16,783 nt of DNA, from assembly GCA_009602725.1 (NCBI GenBank), contig WELB01000228.1, positions 23,313 to 40,095 of the forward strand, given 5' to 3'. This stretch comes from Spirogloea muscicola. Lineage: Eukaryota; Streptophyta; Zygnematophyceae; Spirogloeales; Spirogloeaceae. The notes under the pieces are model-generated. The model was not told the DNA's origin, ran no database searches, and worked only from the letters and a program-made list of their open reading frames with translations. A program made the translations under genes and the position numbers. Shown here one piece after another: positions 1-8,265 of this stretch (position 1 is the stretch's first letter; each line of letters begins with the position of its first letter).

Positions 1-62
<62 letters not shown>
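1..62. repeat. CT dinucleotide microsatellite
   Basis: The first 62 bases are an uninterrupted run of CT. It is followed to about position 110 by C/T-rich sequence. It lies on the sense side of the amidohydrolase gene, so it is probably part of an upstream intron of that gene. It may also mark an assembly edge, because the right end of the window is simple sequence too. Confidence 0.95.
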
Positions 63-65
<3 letters not shown>

Positions 66-232
66 TTCGCCATCTTCCCACCTCCTCCAACCCCCCCCTC
101 CCCTCCCTCTCTTAATTAGTCACTACTGCTGTCCTCTGTCATTGCCTGCTCTCTTTCACGTGTTGCTGCACCCATCACCTTCACCTACTCTAAACGAGAT
201 TCTCACCGGAGTCCTCGTGGCTGCTCCTGCAG

Positions 233-3200
233 CCGCTGGAGTTGTGGGTTGAAATGCTGTACCAGAAGGCAGACCCACGTGCTGATCCAGCCTGCCCTGC
301 CCACATGGTCAGGCAGCTGCCGCAGCACTGTGCCCCCTCTCTTCCTCCTCCATCTTCTTGCTCTCTGTCCTCCGCGTGCTGATTATCAGCATGGGTTGCC
401 ATCCACCATTGATTGGGCTCACTAGCACTTTTGACGCAGGTGTACTTGTCGGCATTGCACATTGGCATCGAGACGCTCATGACCGGCGGCACCGCCATCA
501 TGGACCACCTGTGAGGCCCGCCGTTGTCAAGCGGACGCTCATCACCATCAAGTCCGCCGCTGCTCCGCTGGCGCGCTGTCCCCGCTGACGTGAGTGCGAG
601 TGGCCTATCTGGTACGCCAGGTTCTGCCGCGACATCGACGATGTGGAGGCTGCAGTCAAGGCTTACAAGCAGATTGGCATCCGGGCCTACATTGCTCCGT
701 AAGTAGGCCGCTCCCCCCCTTCCTCCTCTTTCATTGTCAAAACCACCAGTAGTGACCATTGGTGCAAGCCAATGTTTGATGATTGCTAATTGCTAATTGC
801 TAAATCTGACTCGCCGGTACTACCGTCTGCCTCGCTCATCGGTGCTGCTGTTGGAGTGCAGCATGCTCGGGGACTTGGAGCGACTGGTGAGTGAACCTTT
901 CTCCTCGCTCCGTCTCTCATTCCTACTTCTGCAAATTCCTCGCCGCTTGGCTCTAAAAGCCCCCTCTCCCCAAAAACAGAAGCGCTAGGCTTTGCTTTGC
1001 CACTATTTCCTGAGCCACAGCAGACGTGCAAGCGGAGCATGGCAGAACTACTTCCCGCTGGTGGCCAACGCCAAGGAGCGCAACGCAAAGGCCGACGAAG
1101 CCGGGGCCTGCTGCGGCGGCCTCGGCGAGGGCGGCGCCCTCCGCGAGAGCTTCCCGCCACGTGATGTACGCACTCTGTTTCTGTCCCGCGGCTGCATTCG
1201 TTTGTTGGGCGCAAGCAGAAGCGCAATCTAAGGTGGCCAGGGCGGTGGCTACGGCGGTGGCGGTGGCGCAGCCGGCGCAGACGCAGCGGGTGCTGGACCT
1301 GTGGGAAGCGGCGGTGGAGAAGTTCCACGACCCCGACAACGGCATCAACATAGCCATCGGCCCCGTGCAGAACTGGTCGGCGTCGGTGCGCCCACCGCCT
1401 TACCCCTTGGCCCCGCTTCATCCACCTTGGCAGGCGTGAATCTGCATCTGCGTCCATGCCGAGCGTGTGTGAAACTACAGGGCCTAGCAATCTGTCCTCA
1501 CAACACAGTACTACTCCTGTGCACACCGCGAACATCTCGTAAGCCTACATATTCCAAAGCACTCCTTTGTACATTAACCATCCAATAAACTTTTAGTCAA
1601 TCTATTAATTACTTATACCACCAGATGACCATTGTAAACAACATATACACAAAGGATGCTGACAGGTACGTACAATAATATCCAACATGCACTCAATGGG
1701 ATGGCCTGAACATCGGCTTGTTGAGCAGAACTTGCAGCCCTGTTGCACATGAGAGAGTATCAGATGCCTCTTAGTGTGCAGCTCTCAAGATATATAAACG
1801 CCGCTGTGCTCGCATTTGAGCAGGATGCGCTGATCGAGCAGAGCATAGCGCTGCGTACCAAGTACGATCTGTGCGGCCACATCCACCTGCTCGAGTCCCG
1901 AGCGCAGAAGTGAGAGGCTCTCACCTCATCCCACCTCAGTATTCTTCTGTACTTCCCTCCTCCTTCCCTCCACCAGTAGCATAGGCCCCCCATTTCCTCC
2001 ACCTCCTGCACTGCCCCCTGTCCAAGCTCTCTCCCTCTCACTCCTCTTCTTGACAATCAACCTCTACCTTGACCTCCATCTCTCGAAAACCACCGTCTCA
2101 CTCGCTTGTACTGTCTCGCTCTCAATTTACCTCTTCATCTGCGCCTCATGTCTTCCCTTATCTTGCTGCTTACTTCCAGTGACGTGTCAGAACGACAACG
2201 ACCTCCTCAAAGGCCTTTCCGCAAGCATAGCGGCCTCAGTGACAACAAACTGTTGACCATCCCCCCTTTGCCTCCCGCCCTTTGTGCACTGCTTTGCAGG
2301 CTGCACAGCCGCACGCTTTACCCAGATGGTGGCGCCGTCAAGCGCCTCTACGACCTCGGCTGGCTCAGCCTCCCGGGCACGTCGTGCGCCCACTGCTGCT
2401 GGCTGGCGAGCATCCCTCCTCCTGCTTTGCATATTGCTACTGCGTCCAGCTGTGTGAAGAGCATAAACCCCCGCTGCTTGTTCAGGACTCCAGTCGTCAG
2501 GTTCCAATGATACATCCATCGGGGAAAAAGATCCAGGACCTGAAATGTCCAGGGCCTTCAATGAGCAGGAGTAATAAGGAGCTTGGGTTTCAACTTCAGC
2601 AGCTACGCACAAGATTGTGTCCACTCTGGCCTCTGATGGCACTGATGGGAAGCCTTTGGTGGAGAGGTGCTGCAGGAGGAGGATGAGCAGAAGATCATGG
2701 CCAAGGCAGGCGCAGTGGTCGTGCACAACCCCGTCTCTAACATCCGCCTCGGTTCCGGCATCGCACCCATTGGGTGAGCGCGGCCGCCCCACCACACCAG
2801 GTCCTGACTGCACCACCAGGACAGCTGAGAATTGAGAGCGTAGCCTTAAGGCCTGATTGATTAGGACAAAGAATCAGAACGACATAAAGATTGAGTAGTA
2901 GGACACCTCTGCTGTTCTGGAGAAGCTTGTCAATCAGGCTGACCCTCCGAGGATGAAGTATGTTGCAGATTGCTCATATTTCATGTAAGAAGGACTTGCA
3001 AACTACATTTGCTGCACGCCTGCTGACTGTCCTGTTCATCGGCATGCCGGCAGCGAGTACAGGGACAACGGCGTCATCGTCGCCGTCGGATGTGATGGCT
3101 CGTGCTCCAATGATGGTCAGGTATGTCAAGGAGACTGGCCACTCTATGTAATTTGCCGCGCTAGCGAACGCTGGCCATACACCACCTGGTTTTCTGGCTC

Positions 3201-4715
3201 GCTGACTGCCTCAGAGCAGCACGCATCCAGGACATGCTGGAGGCGGTGAAGCTGGCTTGCATCCTCAACCCGGTAAGTTGCGGCCTCCTCCTGCCGCAGA
3301 AAGCCCATATTCCTGAATCCAAAGTCTGCTTTATGTGGCAGTTCCCTTATCTGGGACAGCCTTGCGGCCGTGCATTGAATGGCATTTGGACTTCTGCTCC
3401 TTCTTACAGTACAGTGGTAGCCTTAAGACTGACCCCTAGGCAGCAGGTTTTACACCCCAACTCTAACTCCTCCAAGATCATTGTTTGGCTGTGCAATGAG
3501 CAGCTTACAACCCCGGAATACCGGAAGTGGATCACCCCAAGGGAGATCATCAAAATGGCGGCGGAAGGAGGAGCTGCGGCAATCAACTTGACGGGGAAAG
3601 CTGGCAAAGTTGAGGCCGGTTACCTCGCCGACGTGGTGAGCTGGGCTCTCTGCTGGTCCCCTTGAGTAGCTGTCATCACGTGCTGATTTGGAACCCATCG
3701 GTACGTGCTGATGCTGAAGACAGTGTCTTTGTATGCAATAAAGAATGGACGATAACTGCAACCACAATTTGCCACTGACTGTATGAAGGGCCTTGAGATG
3801 CAGGTGCTCTATGACTTGACTGCTCTGTCGCTGCTGCCTCGGACAGACCCCATTGGTTTACTGGTCATGGGTAGGCCCAGGTAAGAAGGTGCCCGCTGTA
3901 CCTTGAGCTTGATTGGCCTTACAAATCAGACAGAACTCTGCATGCTATATACAGGCAAATACATGTCTGCATTGTCTGACTGACCTGGCGGTCTGCTTCT
4001 GCCTCCTGCCATGTGACCAGTGCTGGCGTTGGCGGAAATGCAGTCCATACGGTCTTTGTACAAGGAAAGGCTGTCATATCAGGTTACTATGACACAGAAG
4101 ACTCATCCTTTGGACTTGCTACCGTATGCAGAAGCACAGCTGCAGATCATGTTGTAGGCTGCTGGCCCTGGGAGCACGCAGAGGCAGTCAAATGTCCTGA
4201 CCTTCATGTGTGTCGCCATGCAGATGGAGTGCCAGTGGGCGTTGATTTGACCAGCTTCCGAAAGGAACTCATTGCAGGAAAGCCAGACTACTCAGACCCA
4301 GAGATAACGGACCCTACTGGAACCCCGTATGAGGTGCGCAGCTCGCAACTTTTGAAAGGTCATCCATGATGGCCCAGTCTATAACCTTTTTCATAGTCAC
4401 ACCTTTGGGCTAGGGGAATAGCTGTAAGCATGGCAGCAGTTTCTCCACTGGAGTGCATGGTGCTAAGCTGAAGGTTGCCACTAGCACTTCACTCTGTGAA
4501 GTACTAGTGCTAGTGCAATTAGCTTCGTCTGCACAATAGGTTACTTGTTTTACTGCACCTTAGATGACAACTTAAGCTGACCTTTTATTGTCACTGTGCA
4601 GGTAGAGTATCGGGCTGCGATGGGGCTAGATGGGCCAGTTGGCAGTGGTGAGACAAAGGCTATGCTAACTGGTTATCCCCAATATCGTGTTGGTTATCCT
4701 GCAGACATAGAGTGA
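233..4715 (+). CDS. ATZ/TRZ-type amidohydrolase (SAH/MTA deaminase or chlorohydrolase-like), 5' partial
   Basis: Metal-dependent hydrolase of the amidohydrolase superfamily, probably cytosolic; the substrate cannot be read from the sequence. Exons: 233-278, 426-510, 621-698, 862-886, 1046-1160, 1219-1385, 1824-1909, 2300-2405, 2676-2773, 3054-3120, 3231-3272, 3504-3635, 3804-3880, 4021-4082, 4224-4333, 4602-4715. They join in phase to 469 codons plus TGA. Family motifs appear in order: PLELW (residue 1), LMTGGTAIMDH, HIHLLE (metal His193, Glu196), SCAHC (His232), HNPVSNIRLGSGIAP (253-267), VGCDGSCSND (Asp283), YDLTALSLLPRTDPIG. These match the HxxE, His and Asp positions of MTA/SAH deaminases. 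The N-terminal HxH site and start codon lie left of the window. The acceptors at 1046 and 1219 were chosen by phase only and enclose an alanine-rich stretch unlike bacterial relatives. Intron 8 appears to use a GC donor (2406). The acceptor at 2667 is an alternative to 2676. The last exon is less certain than the core. Confidence 0.88.
4423..4427 (+). terminator. TGTAA candidate poly(A) signal inside the last amidohydrolase intron
   Basis: TGTAA is the usual chlorophyte polyadenylation pentamer. If the last intron (4334-4601) is retained, the reading frame runs from the exon ending at 4333 to a TGA at 4367-4369, adding a short tail ending LLKGHP. This TGTAA follows 54 bases later. I found no TGTAA downstream of the spliced stop at 4715 as far as 5390. 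A pentamer occurs often by chance, for example at 1633 in another intron, so this is suggestive only. Confidence 0.35.
4475..4518. repeat. Bulged hairpin (inverted repeat) in the last amidohydrolase intron
   Basis: CACTAGCACT (4479-4488) pairs perfectly with AGTGCTAGTG (4506-4515), and TCAC (4489-4492) pairs with GTGA (4496-4499) around a TCT loop. A six-base bulge separates the two stems. TTG at 4475-4477 can extend pairing with CAA at 4516-4518 past one bulged C. It lies between the TGTAA at 4423 and the final exon. Confidence 0.75.
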
Positions 4716-5389
4716 CTCCCTCTATTACGACCTACATCAGCGTTTCTTTTAGAGTTTCGGTACACTGTATTCATTCAAATTTTCTTCTTAGCTTGGACAT
4801 TGTGAATGAGTGTCGTTGCTTATGAAAGTGCTATAGTATTATGAATCACCAAGAAGTTGTAGATGTCTGTGCTTGTTTGTCTACCTGAAATTGAAAGTGT
4901 ATTAGCCTAGAAGTTCTGTGCACCTATAAGTCTCAGCTGATTTTGAATTCCTGTGAGCAGTGAGCACTTCTGCTACCAACAGATACTGCTGTCCAGGAAC
5001 TTGCTTTTAGCTCACCCCATATATAGCTAAAGTCTAGTTTGCGGGACACTGCTTGCCACAAAGCAGTAGACTAAAATTCCACATACTCCATGCTCTTATA
5101 TCCGAGGGGCTCATGTACTAGCGCACTGCAATATTTGCTAGTTGAATCAGAAAATTGAATGGTGTCAACTTGGATCATGACCCTAAGTCCACACAAGCCA
5201 CCAATTGAATCGCTCAGAAGCCTTCGCTCACAAGGTTCTCTGGCTTGCTCTAGTAAGATTTGCTACCACCCTTAGCAGGACACAGACTTCCATCTCAAGA
5301 TGGAACTTTACATATGGCATTAATGAGCAGCGTGTTTACTGTTGGCCCAACTTTGTGCATTGTGTCGAGGGCACGCCGCCGTGAACAGC
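4716..5389. other. 3' UTR / intergenic stretch without recognised gene
   Basis: This is comparatively A/T-rich sequence after the amidohydrolase stop. It probably contains the 3' UTR of the spliced transcript. No TGTAA signal, long open frame, tRNA-like fold or repeat stood out on either strand. Confidence 0.6.
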
Positions 5390-5650
5390 ATGGCGAGCAA
5401 CCCTCTTTCCATGTGCCAAGCTCCACTGGCACTCACTCATCAGGTGTGCTTGCCCATTCTGCTCCAGACTTTCCAGGTCCGTACTGCAAAGTTGCGCCTC
5501 GACTGCACATCACTCTGCCTCTCTGGCTCTTCACAGGGGCAACAGAAATTGTTCTACATGGTGCTGCACACTGGGGTCCACGAGGCTTGCGAGGACAAAC
5601 GCTCTATTGCTCTGCTGGGGCGCACAGTCCGCTTGGTGCTGCTCGCCTGA
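5390..5650 (+). CDS. Small hypothetical ORF (86 aa), doubtful
   Basis: An open frame from ATG at 5390 (context AGCATGG) to TGA at 5648-5650. It sits in a patch that is more G/C-rich and codon-like than its flanks. The second half, including KLFYMVLHTGVHEACEDK and ending RTVRLVLLA, looks protein-like, but I do not recognise a family. The frame is also open upstream of the ATG to about 5342. A second frame is open across the same stretch (5260-5709), so at most one of the two is real. No TGTAA was seen downstream. It could be an exon of a small spliced gene, a non-coding RNA, or chance. Confidence 0.2.
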   Translation: MASNPLSMCQAPLALTHQVCLPILLQTFQVRTAKLRLDCTSLCLSGSSQGQQKLFYMVLHTGVHEACEDKRSIALLGRTVRLVLLA

Positions 5651-6698
5651 TTCTGTCGCTCTCTGGCCTGCCCTTCGTCTTCTATCGGCCCTTCAGTAGG
5701 GGCGCATAGGACAGTTTGATGCCTGTCATTCACCTTTCTGCACAGCAAGGTCACGAGTGCTGGTTGGGTCCTCTTGACAATGGCTCCTCATAAAAGCACA
5801 GCGGCTGACGGCTCCTCCACCCCTTTCCACACACTGAGTAACACAGTGAACATCGACATCGCCATTGTCACTCGCATAGGTCTGCGCATCCGCTTTCGTG
5901 TGCTTGGCAGAGCTCTTTGGGCAGGTCGTGCTTTCAGGCTTTCACATTAAAACGTCCCATCCTTTTCATCAGTGTCTGACATCAGGCTGCTGTCTTGCTG
6001 CTATTAAGCTTTGTGTAGTCGTGTAGTGGACGCTGCTGACTGCGTCAGACTCCTACGTATGCAGCCGGCTGGCCTTATTAGGCGCTCCTATCCATCGTAA
6101 GCGCCTTGCTGCAAAAACGTCCTTGCCAATAGAACTTCCTTTGTACTCAACCGGGCTGCCACTGTATTGCCGCCAATGGATGAGCTCCCATCTGCTTCGA
6201 CACGGACTGCCTTGAGGGCTGTCCTCGTGCAGGACGTCACCGGCTGTTTCTTGCTTTTGTCTGAGTAATCTCCAGTCACCCTATCATGCACTTATGTGCG
6301 TATCTCATAGTGTGAGGCGCTTCTATCGAATTTATTGCCTGAAGCGGAGCACTGCTCAGTAAGGAGGCTTGCTTGCATAGCAGCAGATGTTGGGCAGACC
6401 TGATTGCAAGTACGCCTTTGCGCAGTCAAACTTGATATGCTCGCTTGCGTGTAGCTTAATTCCGTAACCCACTCTGAGCAATCAGTTTCTAAGAGTTTAG
6501 CAGCAATGTCAGCTTACCATACATCAGCATATCAGGTGCCAAGTAGGAACACCTCAGGTATCAAGGGTATTCAGCATCCCCACATGACGAGTGCATGCTT
6601 CATGTGCTTGCGCGCTTGTGATTGGCATAAGAAAGTTGCAGCCCCACGAAGCATGAGTTGAGGTTGTGCGATTGCTGCTGGAGATGAGAGAGACCTTT
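5651..6698. other. Intergenic stretch without recognised gene
   Basis: About 1 kb of moderately A/T-rich sequence. The open frames on both strands are short and none shows a family motif. No tRNA T-arm, poly(A) pentamer or repeat array was found. Confidence 0.55.
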
Positions 6699-6755
6699 GA
6701 CTAAGACTAAGACAGACTGAAAAAGAGACTAAGACTAAGACCAAGACTACGACTG
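6699..6755. repeat. Degenerate GACTAA hexamer tandem repeat
   Basis: GACTAA-type units recur through this stretch (GACTAAGACTAAGAC, later GACTAAGACTAAGACCAAGAC), interrupted by GACTGAAAAAGA and ending GACTACGACTG. It reads as a decayed simple repeat. On the minus strand it creates a spurious Val-Leu-Val-Leu frame. Confidence 0.85.
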
Positions 6756-6896
6756 TACCGGGCCTAACGGCGACATGGAGCGACTTGCCGACTAGCAAGG
6801 CGAGTCTGGAGCCTAGAAAGACGAGCTGGCGCTTCGGGAGCTGCAGCACTGCAGTAATGCAGACGGTCTGACCTTCCTCCGTCGCACATTCTTTTT

Positions 6897-6916
6897 GGGC
6901 TGGCCTTTCCCAGCCC
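6897..6916. repeat. GGGCTGG hairpin motif, copy 1
   Basis: GGGCTGG (6897-6903) and CCAGCCC (6910-6916) form a perfect 7-bp inverted repeat with a 6-base loop. The sequence after it (CGAGCACCTCTTCTTTG, from 6931) resembles that after copy 3. Confidence 0.75.
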
Positions 6917-6950
6917 TTATTCTACATGGGCGAGCACCTCTTCTTTGTCC

Positions 6951-6984
6951 AGGGCTGGCCTCTCACAGCCCTCGCCCCCTTCGC
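6951..6984. repeat. GGGCTGG hairpin motif, copy 2
   Basis: AGGGCTG (6951-6957) pairs with CAGCCCT (6966-6972) around an 8-base loop. From 6952 to 6983 it matches copy 3 (7905-7936) at 29 of 32 positions. The three differences are all C versus T. Confidence 0.75.
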
Positions 6985-7155
6985 GGGTCAGCAGGCGATG
7001 TACATCAACAACGGCACTTCTAATGGAAGGCAGGGGCTGCATCTCTGTCGATGTGCTTGCCTTGGTACACGGGACCTCTGGCCCTCCGCCACTCAATACA
7101 CCGCTTCATGCCCTTTGGAAGAGCTTACTGTCATACGTACGCCTTACGCCGCTCA

Positions 7156-7188
7156 GGTTTAGGGCGTTTAGGGCGTCAGGGTTTGGGG
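7156..7188 (+). repeat. Short telomere-like array
   Basis: Two perfect tandem 9-mers GTTTAGGGC (7157-7165 and 7166-7174) are followed by GTCAGGG and TTTGGGG. Each 9-mer contains TTTAGGG, the plant-type telomere unit found in many green algae. The array is very short and degenerate. It sits exactly at the left edge of the GC-rich block. Confidence 0.5.
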
Positions 7189-7690
7189 TCTCTTGGACGG
7201 AGGCGGAGCCCGAACGGGGCCGGGGGGCCACGCTGGCACGGCGACGGCCACGGGGTCCACGTGGGAGCTGTCGACGAGTGAGCGCGCCGCGAAAGATCAT
7301 GGCACATCCGCCCACCATGTGGCGGATGCGTGGGACGCTCGTGCGGATGGGGCCGATCCGTGCCGACCAGTAACGACCGGCGAGCAGATCCTTTCGGATC
7401 TTCGACAGCCAATCCGCGGCGGCAAAGTGGCGGTTGCTCTGCCTGGCGGGCGTCCTCTGCGGGAAAAGCGCCGGTCCAGGGACGAGAGGATGCCAGGACG
7501 GCGCCCCGGCATGCAGAGGACCTATCCGGGCCGGGCGGCCAATCGGGCGCGGGACCGAAACAGCGGGAGGGCGCCCCCGCCGCGGGATGCGGGGTCAGGA
7601 ATCTGAAAATATGTCGGAAGGGCTGCTGCCAGATCTGGCGCGGAGGCAGATCGGCGAAGGGCCGTGGCGGGCGCGGGGGGGGGCGGGGTG
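7189..7690. other. GC-rich block of unknown origin
   Basis: About 500 bases much richer in G/C and CpG than the flanks, ending in a G run (about 7674-7688) next to an ambiguous base. It contains small perfect inverted repeats: CATCCGCC/GGCGGATG (7305-7312 and 7321-7328) and GATCC/GGATC (7387-7391 and 7396-7400). Several overlapping frames are open, as expected for GC-rich sequence; none has a recognisable motif. It could be a CpG-rich repeat, subtelomere-derived DNA, or misjoined sequence. Confidence 0.5.
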
Positions 7691-7691
7691 N
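7691..7691. other. Ambiguous base (N)
   Basis: This is the only N in the window. It follows a G-rich run, and base composition changes abruptly from GC-rich to ordinary immediately after it. It is a likely low-quality or merge point of the assembly. Confidence 0.95.
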
Positions 7692-7904
7692 ACTTGCATT
7701 GCTGTGTGGCTTTGTTTGGCTTGTCGGTTTCTCGTTGGACCTCGATCCTGGGCTTGCTTTTCACCGCTAAGGAAGGAAGAATCACTGCCCTGCAATGCCT
7801 TATATAGATTTTTCTTTATCTTGGAAGAGCTATCCTTTCTTGCCTTCTTGCCTTTCGCTGCTTAGCTCGTAGTTTGGCCCCTTCGAACCTTGTCAATTCT
7901 TTTC

Positions 7905-7937
7905 GGGCTGGCTTCTCACAGCCCTTGCCCCCTTTGG
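7905..7937. repeat. GGGCTGG hairpin motif, copy 3
   Basis: GGGCTG (7905-7910) pairs with CAGCCC (7919-7924) around an 8-base loop. This is the third copy of the motif, about 950 bases from copy 2 and on the other side of the GC-rich block. Confidence 0.75.
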
Positions 7938-7998
7938 GAGAGCCACTTCTTCTTGCCTTCATCTCCTTGCAAGGGCTAGTCTTTGTTCTCTGCAAGAA

Positions 7999-8025
7999 CC
8001 AGCACGCCTTGCACCTGCGTGCTGG
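7999..8025. repeat. Perfect 9-bp inverted repeat
   Basis: CCAGCACGC (7999-8007) and GCGTGCTGG (8017-8025) flank a 9-base loop, about 240 bases upstream of the LHC start codon. It could be a palindromic protein-binding site or a hairpin; its function is unknown. Confidence 0.7.
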
Positions 8026-8069
8026 CCGTGCTCTAGGTGCAGCCTCTGGTTTTCGTTTCCGGCTGCCGG

Positions 8070-8164
8070 AGGGAGGGGAGGGAGGGGTGGGGAGGAGGGG
8101 AGGGAGGGAGCGGAGGGCGGGGGAGAGAGATAGGGGGCGGGGAGGAGGGAAGGAGGAGGGAGGC
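8070..8164 (+). promoter_or_regulatory. G-rich tract upstream of the LHC gene
   Basis: Nearly pure purine sequence with many runs of three to five G separated by one to four bases. This satisfies the usual pattern for several G-quadruplexes on the + strand. It ends just before the TATA-like element, so it lies in the proximal promoter. A regulatory role is inference. Confidence 0.6.
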
Positions 8165-8170
8165 GCGGGC

Positions 8171-8180
8171 CCATATAGGC
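8171..8180 (+). promoter_or_regulatory. TATA-like element of the LHC gene
   Basis: CCATATAGGC lies about 90 bases upstream of the LHC start codon. The intervening sequence is C/T-rich, as is common for algal 5' leaders. The placement fits a TATA box with a leader of roughly 60 bases. The transcription start itself is not visible. Confidence 0.45.
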
Positions 8181-8265
8181 CATCCCGCCCTCTCGGAGCC
8201 ATACCGTCGTCTTTTTCACACTCCCCCTGCTCCTCAGCTCACCTCCCCCCGCCCCCGCCGCCGCC

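Noticed and set aside
1-232. Search for the first amidohydrolase exon with the HxH metal site
   Set aside because: The stretch is CT repeat and pyrimidine-rich, intron-like sequence. No HxH-containing exon in phase was found, so the gene was left 5' partial.
786-2816. Several minus-strand open frames of 130-250 codons opposite the amidohydrolase exons
   Set aside because: They are Arg/Pro-rich reverse shadows of GC-rich exons. The plus strand has consistent family motifs and splice sites.
6571-6849. Minus-strand frame with a hydrophobic VLVLVLV segment
   Set aside because: The hydrophobic run is the reverse translation of the GACTAA tandem repeat, not a membrane helix.
7330-7865. Overlapping plus and minus open frames in the GC-rich block
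   Set aside because: They run through the N and the G run, have no recognisable motif, and several frames are open at once, as expected from high G/C.
7880-7895. TTCGAA core resembling a tRNA T-loop
   Set aside because: The flanking bases do not form a five-pair T stem, and no acceptor or anticodon stem could be found on either strand.
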